Assembly (NCBI GenBank): GCA_023974075.1
Contig: CM043800.1
Coordinates: forward strand, 10,624,894-10,688,893
Origin: Chaenocephalus aceratus
Taxonomy: Eukaryota > Chordata > Actinopteri > Perciformes > Channichthyidae
Direction of reading: 5' to 3'
DNA: 64,000 nt
The notes under the pieces are model-generated. The model saw nothing but the letters and a program-made list of their open reading frames with translations, did no database searches and was not told where the DNA came from. Numbering within the stretch: the stretch's first letter is position 1; each line of letters opens with the position of its first letter. Position numbers and translations under genes: made by a program. Below, piece by piece: positions 26,025 to 38,149 of the stretch.

Positions 26025-26240
26025 GGCCGGGGTGGGAAGGGCAGCGTCTTTGTGTGGGCGGCAGGTAACGGTGGGATGCAGCGCGACCACTGCGGCGCCG
26101 ACGGCTATGTTAACTCCATCTACACTATAGCCATTGGCGCTGTCACTCAAACGGGGAGGCCCGCCCACTTCGGCGAGCCCTGCCCCGGTGTGATGGCCGT
26201 TACTCTGACAGGGGCCAGCGTGGGAAGCCCCCTACCTATG
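26025..26240 (+). CDS. Convertase exon with oxyanion-hole Asn (WAAGNGG)
   Basis: A 216-nt exon of exactly 72 codons between tgtcag and gttagt, phase 0 at both ends. It encodes GRGGKGSVFVWAAGNGG, then DHCGADGYVNSIYT, AIGAVTQTGRPAHFGE and VMAVTLTGAS. WAAGNGG matches furin WASGNGG and carries the oxyanion Asn (PCSK2 has Asp). The Asp in DGYVNS matches an S1-pocket Asp. The usual CNCDGY or CSCDGY is CGADGY here, so one Cys is lost. The usual YSEAC/YLEEC is FGEPC, which keeps its Cys. Confidence 0.93.
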
Positions 26241-26435
26241 GTTAGTGTGCATGTATCGCCTAACACATCTAAGAACAGTGTTTATCATTAATGAGTGTGT
26301 GTTAGTTGCTGGCACATTAATGAGTGTGCCAGCAAACCTGCTCTTTGGCTCCTGTGAGCTGCGAGAAGCCTGTTGAAGAGCAGCGACTGGTGTGATATTT
26401 ATAGAGGCCTGCCAAATGACCTAGGTGACCGCTGG

Positions 26436-26436
<1 letters not shown>

Positions 26437-26500
<64 letters not shown>
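26437..26500. repeat. (CA)n microsatellite, 32 units
   Basis: 64 bp of CA, about 200 bp into the intron after the exon ending at 26240. Confidence 0.98.
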
Positions 26501-26506
<6 letters not shown>

Positions 26507-27625
26507 GACACACAGAAGCAAACGAGTGTTAATTGGAGGTAAAGCGCGGCTGCAATGGCTGAGAGAAAAGAGAGAAGAAGGAGCCGAGGTGTTGATGGCA
26601 GAGGTAACAGTGAAGAACAGGAGGAAACACAGCGCTAGGGCTACAGAAACAGAAAGGGCAATTTTTATCCTTTTGATATCACCTCTGTCTTCTGTGATGT
26701 CTGCCCTTTTCAGCCTCACATTATGAGGTGGTCACACCAGACACATGTTGCTATTGTTTTATTTAAATGATCATAACTGTTTCATTGTAAAACATGTTAT
26801 AATTGCTGATACAGCAGGTGCTACAGTACAGTGTGGGAACTCTGTTAAATTAATTTGTTTTCAGTAATGTACGAAACTTAGGTTGCATAACAAATATACG
26901 TGTCCCAAGCCGAATCCAAATCTTTTTTCGAAACCTAAAGTTGGTCATGTTGCATTTTCCTTTGTTTTGTTTAAACTAACACTTTGCTTTAAGGTCATTC
27001 TTAGACTAAAATCATCACAACCACTTCCCTTTGTAAAAAAAAAAACGAAGGCACTAATAGACCCATAATATTCACTCTGGGCAACAATACTGAAAATGTA
27101 TTAAATATAAAAAAGTAAAGTACTGTATATGTGTTTTGAGCCCATGATGTACTGATGCAAGACCTTGTACATGCTTGTGTTCCTATGTTCACATACATAG
27201 AAACACATGAATATAATAAATGAATACTGTTATCCCTCCCCTACCTCTACTTCTATTGTTTGGTTGTGTTTTGAGTTTGAGCATTGAATTGCAATTTGAT
27301 TCTTACGTGTCTCTTGGAAAATATATAATAAAATCTAAATGAGACAAAATGTTGTTTTGCAAGTGAAATTCAGTAGAAAATAAGTTCCCCTCATACATAA
27401 ATGAGAAGACAGTTTCTAAATATAATTAGTGTGTCTTTTTATATATATGTATTTTTGGTTGACTTTAGTTTACAGCATCTGTCCAGGGACTACAGATACA
27501 AAAAAACCTCTTCGCTAACTGGTGTATTTACAGAAATGTCTTTTAATGTTCACAGTTGTTTTGGAATGTCAGTTTTGGAGGCAGGTATGTGTACCCTCTA
27601 ACCCGTGGTGTGTGTTGTCCTGCAG

Positions 27626-27729
27626 GTCACAGTGACCAGCGTAGAGGGCGGTTGTGTCACACACTTTCCAGGAACATCCAGCGCTGCTCCCATCGCTGCA
27701 GGGATCCTGGCTCTTGTGTTGGAAGTAAA
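27626..27729 (+). CDS. Convertase exon with the catalytic Ser (GTSSAAP)
   Basis: A 104-nt exon between cctgcag and gtgagt, entering in phase 0 and leaving with two bases (aa). It encodes VTVTSVEGGC, then VTHFPGTSSAAPIAAG, then ILALVLEV. The Ser of GTSSAAP is the nucleophile; family members have HTGTSASAP or HTGTSAAAP. The residues before GTS are HFPGTSS instead of SHTGTSA, a change beside the active site that I have not seen in the well-known members. A 29.1-kb intron follows. Confidence 0.92.
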
Positions 27730-28933
27730 GTGAGTGTGTATCCGCCCATCGCACTGCACACCAGTGATTCTACAACAATAAGTGGGATACCTTATTGATT
27801 TTTGTTGGGACTCAAGAACTCTTCAGTGCTGTCTATGCCCACTGCCTGAGAGGCTTCAGTCTCAAACCCTGTTGTGTTGACTTACTGTAGATTTGTTGGC
27901 CTGGTTGTGATGATTGATTGCCTCTATTTTATTTCAATAGTGCTGTCTTTACCTATTCTCATTTCTAAAACCACACTCCCCATTTCCCCTGCTTTTTTTA
28001 CAGAAAGGTTGTTGCTTTTTCCCAAGACAGCTTTGTTAGAAGTCATTTTCCCATCAGCCTTTTTCTGCCTTTAATATTTCTGCTTTGTTTGTTCTGGAAG
28101 CACATTTCCCGGGTCTCTCTGCTGTAAATCACTCAATTTCCATTAACTGTTGATTATTTTTGCGATTTTCAATTTATTGTTTTCCTCATTAGATGTTTCC
28201 GAGAGCCTTAGGAGACGTCTTGAAATTAGTCTTTTGTTGTATTCAAAAACTAATTAATTCACGCTTAAAATAGTCACAGAAATGCAGAAAATGACAAATA
28301 AAATGTTGTTTTTAAGAGTTGCTTCGGTGGGAAAGTGTTTTTTTTCTTTAATTTATAAACATTTTACAAAATAGCAAAAAGCAGGATAAAAAAAACTAAA
28401 ATCATCCAGTTTTTTTTCAAGGTTTTTTTTAGGTTGACTGGCGCACTTTTTAGTACATAAAACTGTTATTTCCTCTTTTCATGAAATAGTGTGATGGTTT
28501 TCCGACCAACATTTTAGCATTACTGCTTCCCAACATGAAACAACTCCTGCCTAAGAATTGAAGAATGGTATTTGCATTGACTTTGGCAGATTATCTCACA
28601 ATGTTGTTAAAATGTGGGATACATATAAACCTTGCTGATGTGAGAGAGAATTTTGTATAAGTGTGCTCTACAAATACTGACTTCGTCAATTGACTTGTCA
28701 AGCAACAGAGAAATATAAACATCTCCTCCCCATCACTGCTTCTCTTTTGTTCCCTTAGTCCCTCCTTTGATGTAGATCATCTCTAGCTATACCCTTTCTT
28801 TCTGTGACTGTCTAAATCTGCAGATATATCTCCTTCGCCCTTTCTTCTTCTCTCCCCTCCTTTGTCTCGACCGCCACTTCCTACCATTTCCCAAGCCCCC
28901 TTTTTTTCCCTTCATCCCTCTTAACTCGCCAGC

Positions 28934-29156
28934 TGTCGGTGTGGCCTCAGGCCTGGGTGTTTTGTGGCGGTATGAGCGGCGTCTGCGCCTCCTTGGTGTT
29001 ATGGATGGTACTGGAGGCCGGCTTTACTGCTCCAGCTGTCATGCCGCGGCGTCTCAGTCTCAGTCGCTTGGCTGTAAAATGGAGCGCGGGTCCCCTGGGC
29101 GAGGCGACTCCCAGGACATTACTGTTAAAGGCTTTGTCGTGACCCGCTGCTACTGA
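28934..29156 (+). other. GC-rich exon-like open segment of unknown status
   Basis: A long pyrimidine tract (about 28840-28930) ends in cgccag, followed by a GC-rich block open in two overlapping frames to about 29140-29156. One frame reads through RYERRLRLLGVMDGTGG and LYCSSCHAAASQS to a stop at 29154. If spliced from the Ser exon, phase would force a third frame that stops after about 14 codons. No family was recognised. Confidence 0.25.
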
Positions 29157-29794
29157 CTAAACTATATATCACCTCTCCTGCTCACATCGGCAGCATTCTG
29201 CTCACGTCTTTATGGAGCCGGCTTCTCGCTCCCCGTCTGTATATTGCTGTTCTTCTCTGTTTCTCACACTTGCTCATTCATGTGTCTCACTCTTCCTCCC
29301 CACATTCCACGCTAACACACTCACTCATATATACTGCCATACTCTCTCTCACTCATGTTTCCCATTCATCAGAAACAACCTGACTCATAGCATCCGCAAG
29401 CTTCCAAACATCTGTATATACAGACACGAGGGTTCCTTTATTACACATTGTGGGATTACAATTTGTAATGTGTCTGTCAATCACTCTGTTATTTTCACCT
29501 CTGTTTTCTGCCTGGTAAAACCAAATGACGTTTAATTAACACGTCAGTAGTTATTTTGCATGTTATCACTACGGATATTTTCGGATTTACGTCTGTATTT
29601 ACTGTGAGGATTGACTGGTGCACAAAGGAGTGCTTCAGTCTGACTTCGCGGGACCCTGTATTTCCAATTAGATGGTAGCAGTTCATATTAGGTGTTCAAA
29701 CTGTTAATTACTGTTAAAAGTAATTAGCAGAGGTACAGTATATGTTTTTACCCAAGCTACAATATTTTCTCAAACCAAGTATTTTGGTTTGAAT

Positions 29795-29965
29795 TCATTA
29801 CATTACATATTATTAAGCTGACGTTTTTTTCAAAGCATCTTACCTACGCTTCAATAGCTTAGAAATGCCTCCGTGAGCAAATTGGAGTATCTTGCTCAAG
29901 GTCGCTGCAGGAGGTGGGATTGAGCTGCTGACCCCTGATTTGATGAGCTTTCTAAACTACAGCCA
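29795..29965 (-). mobile_element. SINE-like fragment (V-SINE-type wording)
   Basis: cattacattacatattatt, aagctgacgtttttttcaa, agcatcttac and tatcttgctcaaggtcgctg, ggattgagctgctgacc read as an old inverted copy of the common fish SINE pattern also seen at 39628-39825. Confidence 0.5.
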
Positions 29966-31055
29966 TATTCATGTTTAAAACTGCCAACGTGCATCCTTAA
30001 ACTCCGGATTATTTTGAATACTGAACATATGTACGTTACTAACTTTCAATCAATCAATCAATCAATCAATGTTTATTTAGATAGCTCAATATCACAAATG
30101 TTACATTTGTCTCAGTGGTCTTCACAGTGTGTACAGAATATCAGTATGACAATACGACACCCTCTGTCCTTAGACCCTCACATCGTACAAGGAAAAACTT
30201 CCAGAGAAAACCCACAGTTTAAAGGGAAAAATGGGAGAAACCTCAGGGAGAGCAACAGAGGAGGGATCCCTCTCCCAGGACGGACAGACGTGCAATAGAT
30301 GCCGTGTGTAAATCGAAAAGATAATACATTTTACAGCATAGGTAGACCAAATGTTTGGAATTGCATGTGTCTATAAGAAGAAGAAGAACCCACGAGGATG
30401 TCAGCAATCTTTTGGGAGCCATCAGGGAAGTAGTATGGTGAGAGTCTGGCAGGACCGCAGAGACAGGTTCAGCCAGGACTCGAGGTCCAGGACTCAGATC
30501 CAGTACTCAGGATAGAGGATCCAGGACACACGACCACAGCAACATGATTAGCCTCGACTCAGGATCCCGGCTTATATATGGACACAAAAAAGAGATTAGG
30601 GGGAAGCTGGGTTAATCGGAACATGAGAGTACACAGGTACAAACAGACAGAAAGACGGAGTAAGATGCCCCCCCCAACAGTCCAAGCCTATAGCAGCTAA
30701 ACTAACGTGTATACATACATGCACTCCCTTAGGATAGGTTGAGGGAAAAGGGTAGCAAGTAAGAAGTAAGGAACAGAGGTGAAGAGGCACACACAGGGAG
30801 AAAGGTCCCCATTGGAACCTGCATTGGTTAGAGGTAAGGAGTAGGTATGTGGCTACGTTCCACACTCCCCGGCCGGGCTAGGCCTTCTCTGCAACCTGTT
30901 ACCCTCTAATAGAACCTCAAGAGGTCAGAGAGAGGAAAGGTTTTGGATAAAGTTTTAAATATAAGATCTAAGTTTTTAGGATTTAAGTGAAAGAGTAAGA
31001 ACTCAAATGTATAGGTGAAGAGGCACAGCGTATCTATCAATGCACTCTTATTAGA

Positions 31056-31464
31056 TTATTTTATTTTATCACTATAAGCTTTATCAAAAAGGAAGGTCTT
31101 AAGCGTACTCTTAAAAACGGATAGGGTGTCTGCCGCCCGAACACAAACTGGAAGCTGATTCCACAAATGTGGAGCTTGATAAGAAAAGGCTCTGGCTCCC
31201 ATTGTACTTTTAGAGACTCTAGGAACAACCAACAACCCTGCATTCTTGGAACGCAATGCCCTAGTAGGACAGTAGGGTATAATGAGTTCTTTAAGGTAAG
31301 ATGGCGCCTGCCCATTAAGGGCTTTGTAGGCGAGAAGAATAATTTAAAATGATATCCTGTGTTCTATAGGGAGCCAGTGTAAGGCAGCCAGAACAGGAGT
31401 AATGTGGTCCCTTTTCCTAACTCTAGTTAATACACGAGCTGCAGCATTTTGAATCAGCTGAAGC
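31056..31464 (-). pseudogene. Outer L2 ORF2, C-terminal piece
   Basis: Encodes the end of L2 ORF2: SLQLIQNAAARVLT, then a block with LWNQLPVCVR and TLSVFKSTLKTFLFDKAY, closing at 31056. A stop or shift occurs around 31260-31330. It joins upstream to 35496 across the inserted L2. Confidence 0.82.
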
Positions 31465-31471
31465 GACTTAA

Positions 31472-34400
31472 ATCAAATCAAATCAAGTTTTATTTATATA
31501 GCACATTTATAAACGATTTTTGGTCGAGCCAAAGCGCTGTACATATAATACAAATAGCCTACATTAGAGACACTTTACAGCAAATACAACAACACAGATT
31601 GTTCAGAATATCAGTGTGAGAAAAACGATACCCTCTATCCGTAGACCCCCACATCGTACAAGGAAAAACTTCCAGAGAAAACCCACAGTTTAAGGGGAAA
31701 ACATGGGAGAAACCTCAGGCAGAGCAACAGAGGAGGGATCCCTCTCCCAGGACGGACAGACGTGCAATAGATGCCGTGTGTAAATCGAAGAGATAATACA
31801 TTTTACAGCATATAGACCGAATGTTAGGAAATGCATGTGTCTGTAATAAGAAGATGAATCCACGAAGATGTCAGCTACAATCCTGTGGAAGCCATCAGGG
31901 AAGCAGCATGACGAGACCCAAGGCAGGACCGCAGAGACAGGTTCAGCCACGACCCGAAGTCCACGACTTAATCCAGAACTCAGGATAGAGGATCCAAGAC
32001 ACAGGACTACAGCAAGAGGATCAGCCTCGACTCCGGATCCCGGCGTAGATATAGATACAAAACAAGAACAAAGATGTGGCTGGGTTAATCGGAACAAGAG
32101 AATACACAGACACAGACAGAGAGGGAGAAGGTCATTGGATAAAAGTTATTCTTGATAACCCTCTAGAAAGATCTCATGAACTTCCCCACTCAATCTATCA
32201 AGACCCGAGCAGGTCTATTAGAAGTCCAAGGTAAAGGCACAGGCCGGCGCATATCGCTCATGGAATCCCTCACCATATGAACTCTGACCCCTCAAGTGTA
32301 CAAGTGAAGAGACACCATGTGTCAGCTCCTTTTTAGAATAGTATTTCTTCTCTTCTCAGAGAAACAAGGGTATGAAAAGAACAGCCAGAAAGAGAGGAAG
32401 AGAGGCAGAACGTGACTACGTAAATGCACTCTCCTAAATATTAAACGAGTAAGAGGTGAAGAAACACAAAGCCAGAAATTGAAAAGAAAAGGCACCATTA
32501 TGCTTCCCCTTAGAATAGGGTGGAAATTATGAAGACCCAAATTATAAAGAGGGGACATGGGATACTAGTGAAGAGGGACAACAGTGAAAAAGCCCAATGT
32601 ATCCAACGTACTAGCACTCTCCAAAGAGACAGAAAGTCAGAGTATACGCCGAGAGGCACAACGTGACTACGTAAATGCACTCTCCCGTGTAAATTAGTTC
32701 AAGGGAAAGAGGGTGAACAACTAAACTAATCAAAAGAAGGAAGTAGAGAGGCCTAAATGCCCTCTCCTAGATAGGAAAGAACTGGGGAACAAACAAGTAC
32801 AGGAGGAAAGGCCCAACGAGTCAATGTCAACACACTCCTAGAATAGTTCAAGGTAGAAATAATATAGTAAGAAACAGAGCTGAAAAGGCATCCAAGAACG
32901 CTTTCCCTCTAGTCCAGGGTGAAAATGTAGGATAAGAAAACAGAGATAGAGAGCACAACAACCTATCTCTTCGTCAGATGCACTCCCCCGCCTGGATAAG
33001 CGACTCTGTGCCCCATCCCCCTCTACCGGACCTTAGATCCGCAGAGGGAGAGGGAGGGACCAAGCCCAAGGGGGGGTTTAAGGTTTTAAAAGAAAACCCA
33101 GCAGAGATCCAAAAATGGATGAAGAAGTAATTACAAAACGGTTTATAAAACCAAGAGGTTATTCCTCATATTTCTAAAATGTTATAATCTAATTCAGGGT
33201 TATACCAACTCAGCTCCAAGCAACCAGACGTAGCAACCAGTCAGTCCAGTCAGAACCTTCTCTAAGGTCTCCCCGCCCCCAACCTACTAATCATAAGAAA
33301 CTGAAACCCCATAAAACCCCAATAATATTAATAACATTTAATAATATTAAAAATAATATCAATTCTGTGGATAACTAAATGAATAAATAATTAAACAAAA
33401 GCCAGAGAGAAAAAGTGAGTTTTAAGTGTTGATTTAAAAACCCCCAGGGTCTGGGCCGACCTCACATGGAGGGGCAAAGTATTCCAGAGCCTAGGGCCAG
33501 CCGCTGCGAAAGCTCGATGCCCTCGGGTTTTAAGCCTGGTCTTAGGCACTATCAACAGCAGCTGATCGGCCGACCTTAAGGCTCTGCCTGGGGTGTAGCG
33601 ATGGAGGAGTTCGGCTATATAGGCAGGAGCCAGCCCATTTAGGGCTTTGAATACAAATAAAAGGAGTTTAAAATCTATTCTGAACCGAACTGGAAGCCAG
33701 TGCAGTGAGGCCAGAATTGGGGTGATATGGTCACGCTTTTTATGGCCAGTAAGAAGACGTGCAGCTGCATTCTGAACTAGCTGGAGGCGTCCAATTGAGG
33801 CCTGATCCATACCCACATACAGAGCATTGCAGTAATCCAGTCTCGAGGTACCAAAGGCGTTAATAACCCTTTCTAGGTCTTTAAAAGATAAAAACGACTT
33901 GGTCATAGCCAATAGTCGTATTTTGAAAAAGCAGGTCTTGACTACAGTGCTAACCTGCTTTTCAAATTTAAAGGCGCTGTTGAAGGTCACTCCAAGGTTC
34001 ATGACAGAGGGGAGGATATTTTTATTGAGGGAGCCCAGAATATCAACCGGGGAGACTGTTGGTTGGGGTCCAAAAAAGATGACCTCGGTCTTGCTCTCAT
34101 TGAGGGTAAGGAAGTTTTGGCTCAGCCAGGATTTTATCTCCATTAAGCAGTCCTTCAACTGCTGTAGTGAGTTGGCATTTTGATTGAGAGGCAGGTACAT
34201 CTGTACATCATCAGCGTAACAATGGAAGGGGATATTATGTTTTTTGAGAATTGAACCTAGGGGCAGTATGTACAATAGGAAAAGGATGGGGCCCAGAATC
34301 GAGCCTTGGGGAACCCCACAGGTAAGAGGGGCTTTGGCAGAGGAGAAGGCACCCAACTGCACTGAGAAGCTACGGTCCGTCAGGTAAGACCTAAACCATG

Positions 34401-35488
34401 CAAGAGCAGAGCCTGTAATGCCTGCGGACTGTTCAAGCCGTGACAACAGGATACTATGATCCACAGTGTCAAAGACAGCAGTTAAGTCTAACAGCACCAA
34501 GACAGCTGGGCTGCCTGAATCGGCGGCTAAGAGCAGATCATTAAAAACTCTTAAAAGGGCTGTTTCAGTGCTATCCATAGGTTTAAAGCCGGACTGAACA
34601 TTTTCATGGATGCCATGCGTGGTTAAAAACGACTGCAGCTGGGCGTAGACTACTCGCTCCAAGGCTTTAGATAAAAAGGGTAGCTGGGAGATGGGCCTGA
34701 AATTTGTGAGAATGGAGGGATCGAGATTTTTCTTTTTAAGTAGTGGCTTAACCACGGCATGTTTGAAGGCAGCTGGGACACATCCTGAGCTAAGAGAGGT
34801 GTTTACAAGCAATAAAACACTTGCTCCAACTGATTCAAAAACATCTCTAAGGAAGCGAGAGGGAATGCTGTCTAAGGTGCAGTTTGTCGGCCGCAGGTGC
34901 TTGACTACTTCCGAGAGAGAAGAGAGGGATACAGCCTCAAAATGGTCGAGGACAGCAGGGCACAGAAAGGGAGCAGGATCGGGGGTAACACTAGTATAGG
35001 CTAGCCTTAGAGCAGATACTTTTTCGATAAAACATTTAAGAAAAGTATCGCAGAGAGTAGTTGATGGCACAATTGGAGAGGCATCACAAGGATTAATGAT
35101 CGAATTGAGGACATTAAAAAGAACTTGAGGTTTATGGCTGTTTTTGGAGATTAACAGAGAAATATACTCTGTTTTGGCTGCTTTGACTGCCGTCTGATAA
35201 TCGGAAAGGCAAGCGCGAAGAATTTCTAAGGAGACATGAAGTTTATCCTTTTTCCATTTTCTCTCTGCACGCCTACAAGCGCGTCTAAAAGCGCGAGTAC
35301 AATGGTTGAGCCACGGCTCTGAGAGAACTTTGTTGCGTTTACTCTAGGCGTAAAAGGAGCAACGGAATCCAGTATTAGTGTGCATGTCAAATCAAACAAA
35401 GCGATAAGCTCATCCGCACTAAAAGCACAGTTCACCTCTAATTTAAAAATTGGATAAGTATTAAAAGCGGATCGGATAAGTATTAAAA
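31472..35488 (-). mobile_element. Inner L2 LINE inserted into the outer L2
   Basis: 4017 bp flanked by gacttaa at 31465-31471 and 35489-35495. The 3' tail is the tandem atcaaatcaaatcaag; a long 3'-UTR (31472-33390) follows, then the reverse-transcriptase frame. The 3'-UTR repeats the one in the outer L2 (for example ggatagaggatcca, cctcgactc..ggatcccgg, ctgggttaatcggaaca), so the two are related subfamilies. 5'-truncated in the linker before the reverse transcriptase. Confidence 0.9.
33391..35070 (-). CDS. Inner L2 ORF2 fragment: reverse transcriptase, 559 codons open
   Basis: An uninterrupted minus-strand frame holding a whole LINE reverse-transcriptase domain. Order: LTNFRPISQLPFLSKALERV (about residue 125), QSGFKPMDSTETALLRV, LDLTAVFDTVDH with the first catalytic Asp, CGVPQGSILGPILF, YADDVQMY with the catalytic Asp pair, LDYCNALYVG, then the L2 C-terminal block SLHWLPVRFRIDFKLLLFVF, ALNGLAPAYIAELL, LWNTLPLHVRSA. 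The family normally has LDLSAAFDT, so Thr-Ala-Val is a variant. The frame extends 5' of 35070 into a broken linker region (SADELIALFDLTCTLILDSVAPF near 35300-35420), and the endonuclease is absent, so the copy cannot transpose by itself. Confidence 0.9.
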   Translation of the reverse strand: MPSTTLCDTFLKCFIEKVSALRLAYTSVTPDPAPFLCPAVLDHFEAVSLSSLSEVVKHLRPTNCTLDSIPSRFLRDVFESVGASVLLLVNTSLSSGCVPAAFKHAVVKPLLKKKNLDPSILTNFRPISQLPFLSKALERVVYAQLQSFLTTHGIHENVQSGFKPMDSTETALLRVFNDLLLAADSGSPAVLVLLDLTAVFDTVDHSILLSRLEQSAGITGSALAWFRSYLTDRSFSVQLGAFSSAKAPLTCGVPQGSILGPILFLLYILPLGSILKKHNIPFHCYADDVQMYLPLNQNANSLQQLKDCLMEIKSWLSQNFLTLNESKTEVIFFGPQPTVSPVDILGSLNKNILPSVMNLGVTFNSAFKFEKQVSTVVKTCFFKIRLLAMTKSFLSFKDLERVINAFGTSRLDYCNALYVGMDQASIGRLQLVQNAAARLLTGHKKRDHITPILASLHWLPVRFRIDFKLLLFVFKALNGLAPAYIAELLHRYTPGRALRSADQLLLIVPKTRLKTRGHRAFAAAGPRLWNTLPLHVRSAQTLGVFKSTLKTHFFSLAFV

Positions 35489-35495
35489 GACTTAA

Positions 35496-36380
35496 CTGAC
35501 TTCTTGGTACACCCTGATAATAAAGAGTTACAATAATCCAGCCTAGAAGTAACAAATGCATGGACTAGTTTCTCTGCATCGTTTTGAGGCAATATATGCC
35601 TAATTTTGGCAATGTTGCGTAGATGGAAATAGGCGGTCCTTGAGATTGATTTTATGTGGGCATTAAAGGATAAATCCTGATCAAATATAACACCAAGATT
35701 CCTTACAGTCTCACTGGAGGCCAAATTAATGCCATCCATAACTAGTATATCTTTAGATAGTTTGTTTCGTAGATTATTTGGGCCGAGTACAATAACTTCA
35801 GTTTTAGCCGTGTTTAACATCGAAAAGTTTAAGGTCATCAACGTTTTTAAGTCCTTGAGGCAGTCTTGAATTGTATTTAGGTGATTGGTTTCATCAGGCT
35901 TGATGGATAAATATAGTTGAGTATCATCCGCATAACTGGAAATTTACAGAATGATTCCTTATAATATTGCCTAGCGGAAGCATATATAGTGTGAACAAAA
36001 TAGGTCCAAGCACTGAGCCCTGTGGCACTCCATGGCTAACTTTGGTTTGCATGGAAGATTCATCATTGACACACACAAACTGAGAGCGTTCAGATAGATA
36101 GGACCTAAACCAGCCTAAAGCAGTTCCCTGTATGCCAACTAAGTGCTCTAGTCTTTGCAATAGGATATCATGGTCGATAGTATCAAATGCAGCAATGAGA
36201 TCGAGCAAAACAAGAATAGAGACAAGTCCCTTGTCAGAGGCTATTAGAAGGTCATTTGTGACTTTAACCAGAGCTGTCTCTGTGCTATGATGTGTTCTAA
36301 AGCCAGACTGAAAATCTTCAAATAAATCATTGTTTTTTAAGTAATCACACAACTGTTTTGCGACCGCTTTCTCACAAATT
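35496..36380 (-). pseudogene. Outer L2 ORF2, central reverse-transcriptase piece
   Basis: [30 protein letters not shown] and [15 protein letters not shown] are in one frame (35924-36352). A one-base shift near 35930 moves YADDTQLY into another frame. NLGVIFDQDLSFNAHIKSI and TSRLDYCNSLLSGC follow in 35461-35841. Interrupted upstream by the hAT at 36389. Confidence 0.85.
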
Positions 36381-37481
36381 ATTTAGAGCAGGGGTGGGGA
36401 ACCTTTTTCCTCTCAAGGGCCATTTCAATCTTTTCAACATCCTCCGAGGGCCGTACAAATTATTGACCTCTGCTTAAAAATCACAGCCCATTCATTCGGC
36501 CTTTCTCTCATGCTGTGCAAAGAAAAAGCAACCTCAAAATCCAGATATCTCACTATGACTCATGCATGCACGGCACGTGCACGGTGTGGCGTGACCACCA
36601 AACAGAAAGATATGGACACAAGATGTGTGCAAATGTATTTAGTTTCCTATCCATGTGGACATGATTTAAGTGGGGGGGACCTAACCTCCTCTAGGGGGGT
36701 CTGGGGGCATGCTCCCCGGCAAGATTTTTTTTTCTTCTTAAATGTTGAAGTTAAAAGCATAAATCTGGTGCACTTTGAGAGCAACATTAGGAGATCTATG
36801 GATACATCTCTCAACACCCAGATGAAACAGAACTGTAAGCAGATGTTCTTTTTCTTTATGGATATTTTACAAATCACTCCCCTTTCAAAATGTATTCTTG
36901 TTTATTAATAACAACTTTTGTTTACTGTCATATACTGTAGTATTTTATACCTGTTTACTTTATTCTCTTGTTTTTTGTAACTATAATGTTCATATAAAGA
37001 TGTGCCTTTACCTCACTGGTTGGAGAACAAGCTTCTTATATTCGTTAGCATATCTAGCTAACCAGATGCTAATAACAACAAAGTTATTGACTGTATGATC
37101 AGTATGACAGATGAACAGATCGCGACTGGGCTTTCAGCTAAAGACACAGACACGCAAAAACTGCAGCATGTGTACGGCTCCTTATGGGTATTGCAATTTT
37201 TGAAGTCCCGGAGCGGCGTTCTGGTGCTCTCCGTTAGAACTACACCCCTCTCAGACGAGACATACACCACGTGATGACACGTTAGGCTCGTGTTGTGTTC
37301 AAGGACCATGACCGTTGCCAGGAAAAACAGGCACTCACTTGTTTAATTATTTTGCGGTCTAACTTTCTTTAATTTTTTTCTTTTTTGCGTGTGTTTATAA
37401 ATTACCTCGAGGGCCACACCAAATGGTCTCGCGGGCCGTATGTGGCCCGGGGGCCGGAGGTTCCCCACCCCTGATTTAGAG
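36381..37481. mobile_element. hAT non-autonomous element inside the outer L2
   Basis: 8-bp target duplication atttagag at 36381-36388 and 37474-37481 flanks 1085 bp with perfect 16-bp terminal inverted repeats (CAGGGGTGGGGAACCT). The next bases carry the gagggccgt / gcgggccgtatgtggcccg wording of Charlie-like hAT elements. No transposase frame is present. Removing it restores the L2 reading from LTNYRPISNLPFL to the region before [18 protein letters not shown]. Confidence 0.92.
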
Positions 37482-38130
37482 GAATGGGAGATTAGAAATA
37501 GGTCTATAGTTGGTTAAAACCTCTGGATCGAGGTTGTGCTTTTTAAGAAGAGGTTTTATTACTGCAACTTTAAATGATTGTGGAACATAGCCTGATAATA
37601 AAGACATATTCATAATATCTAATAAAGAAGTGCTAATTAATGGAAACACTTTTTTTAACAGCTTAGTTGGAATCGGGTCTAAGATACACGTTGATGGTTT
37701 AGAAAAAAAAATCATTGAATTTAATTGTTCAAAGTTTATGGCTGAAAAGCATTCTAGTTTACTATCTAGTGTAATATTAGAACTTACGTTTCCGGGAGCT
37801 GTTGATAACACTATACTGGTCAAAGGCAAGAGGTCATTAATTTTGTTTCTAAGAGTAAAAATGTTATCGTTAAAAAAGCACATAAAATCATTACTACTGA
37901 GTGCTATGGGAACAGAAGGCTCAATCGAGCTGTGGCTCTCTGTCAGCCTGGCTACAGTGCTGAAAAGAAATCTTGCATTATTCTTATTCTCATCTATTAA
38001 TAAAGAGTAATAGGCTGCTCTCGCTTTACGCAGTGCTTTCTTATATTCATTGAGAGTAATATGCCAAATTAAACGAGATTCTTCAAGTTTAGTGGAACGC
38101 TATATCCTTTCAAGTTGTCTCGACTTTTGC
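37482..38130 (-). pseudogene. Outer L2 ORF2, N-side reverse-transcriptase piece
   Basis: Minus-strand 37883-37476 encodes LDPIPTKLLKKVFPLI, SGYVPQSFKVAVIKPLLKKH and LTNYRPISNLPFL, the start of the L2 polymerase domain. Further 5' the linker reads KLEESRLIWHITLNEYKKAL and YYSLLIDENKNNARFLFSTV. It stops being recognisable near 38130. Confidence 0.82.
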
Positions 38131-38149
38131 TTTATTTCACTTTCACAAC

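Noticed and set aside
33391..35070. 559-codon frame as a host gene
   Set aside because: Reverse-transcriptase motifs and the L2 C-terminal block identify it as LINE ORF2.
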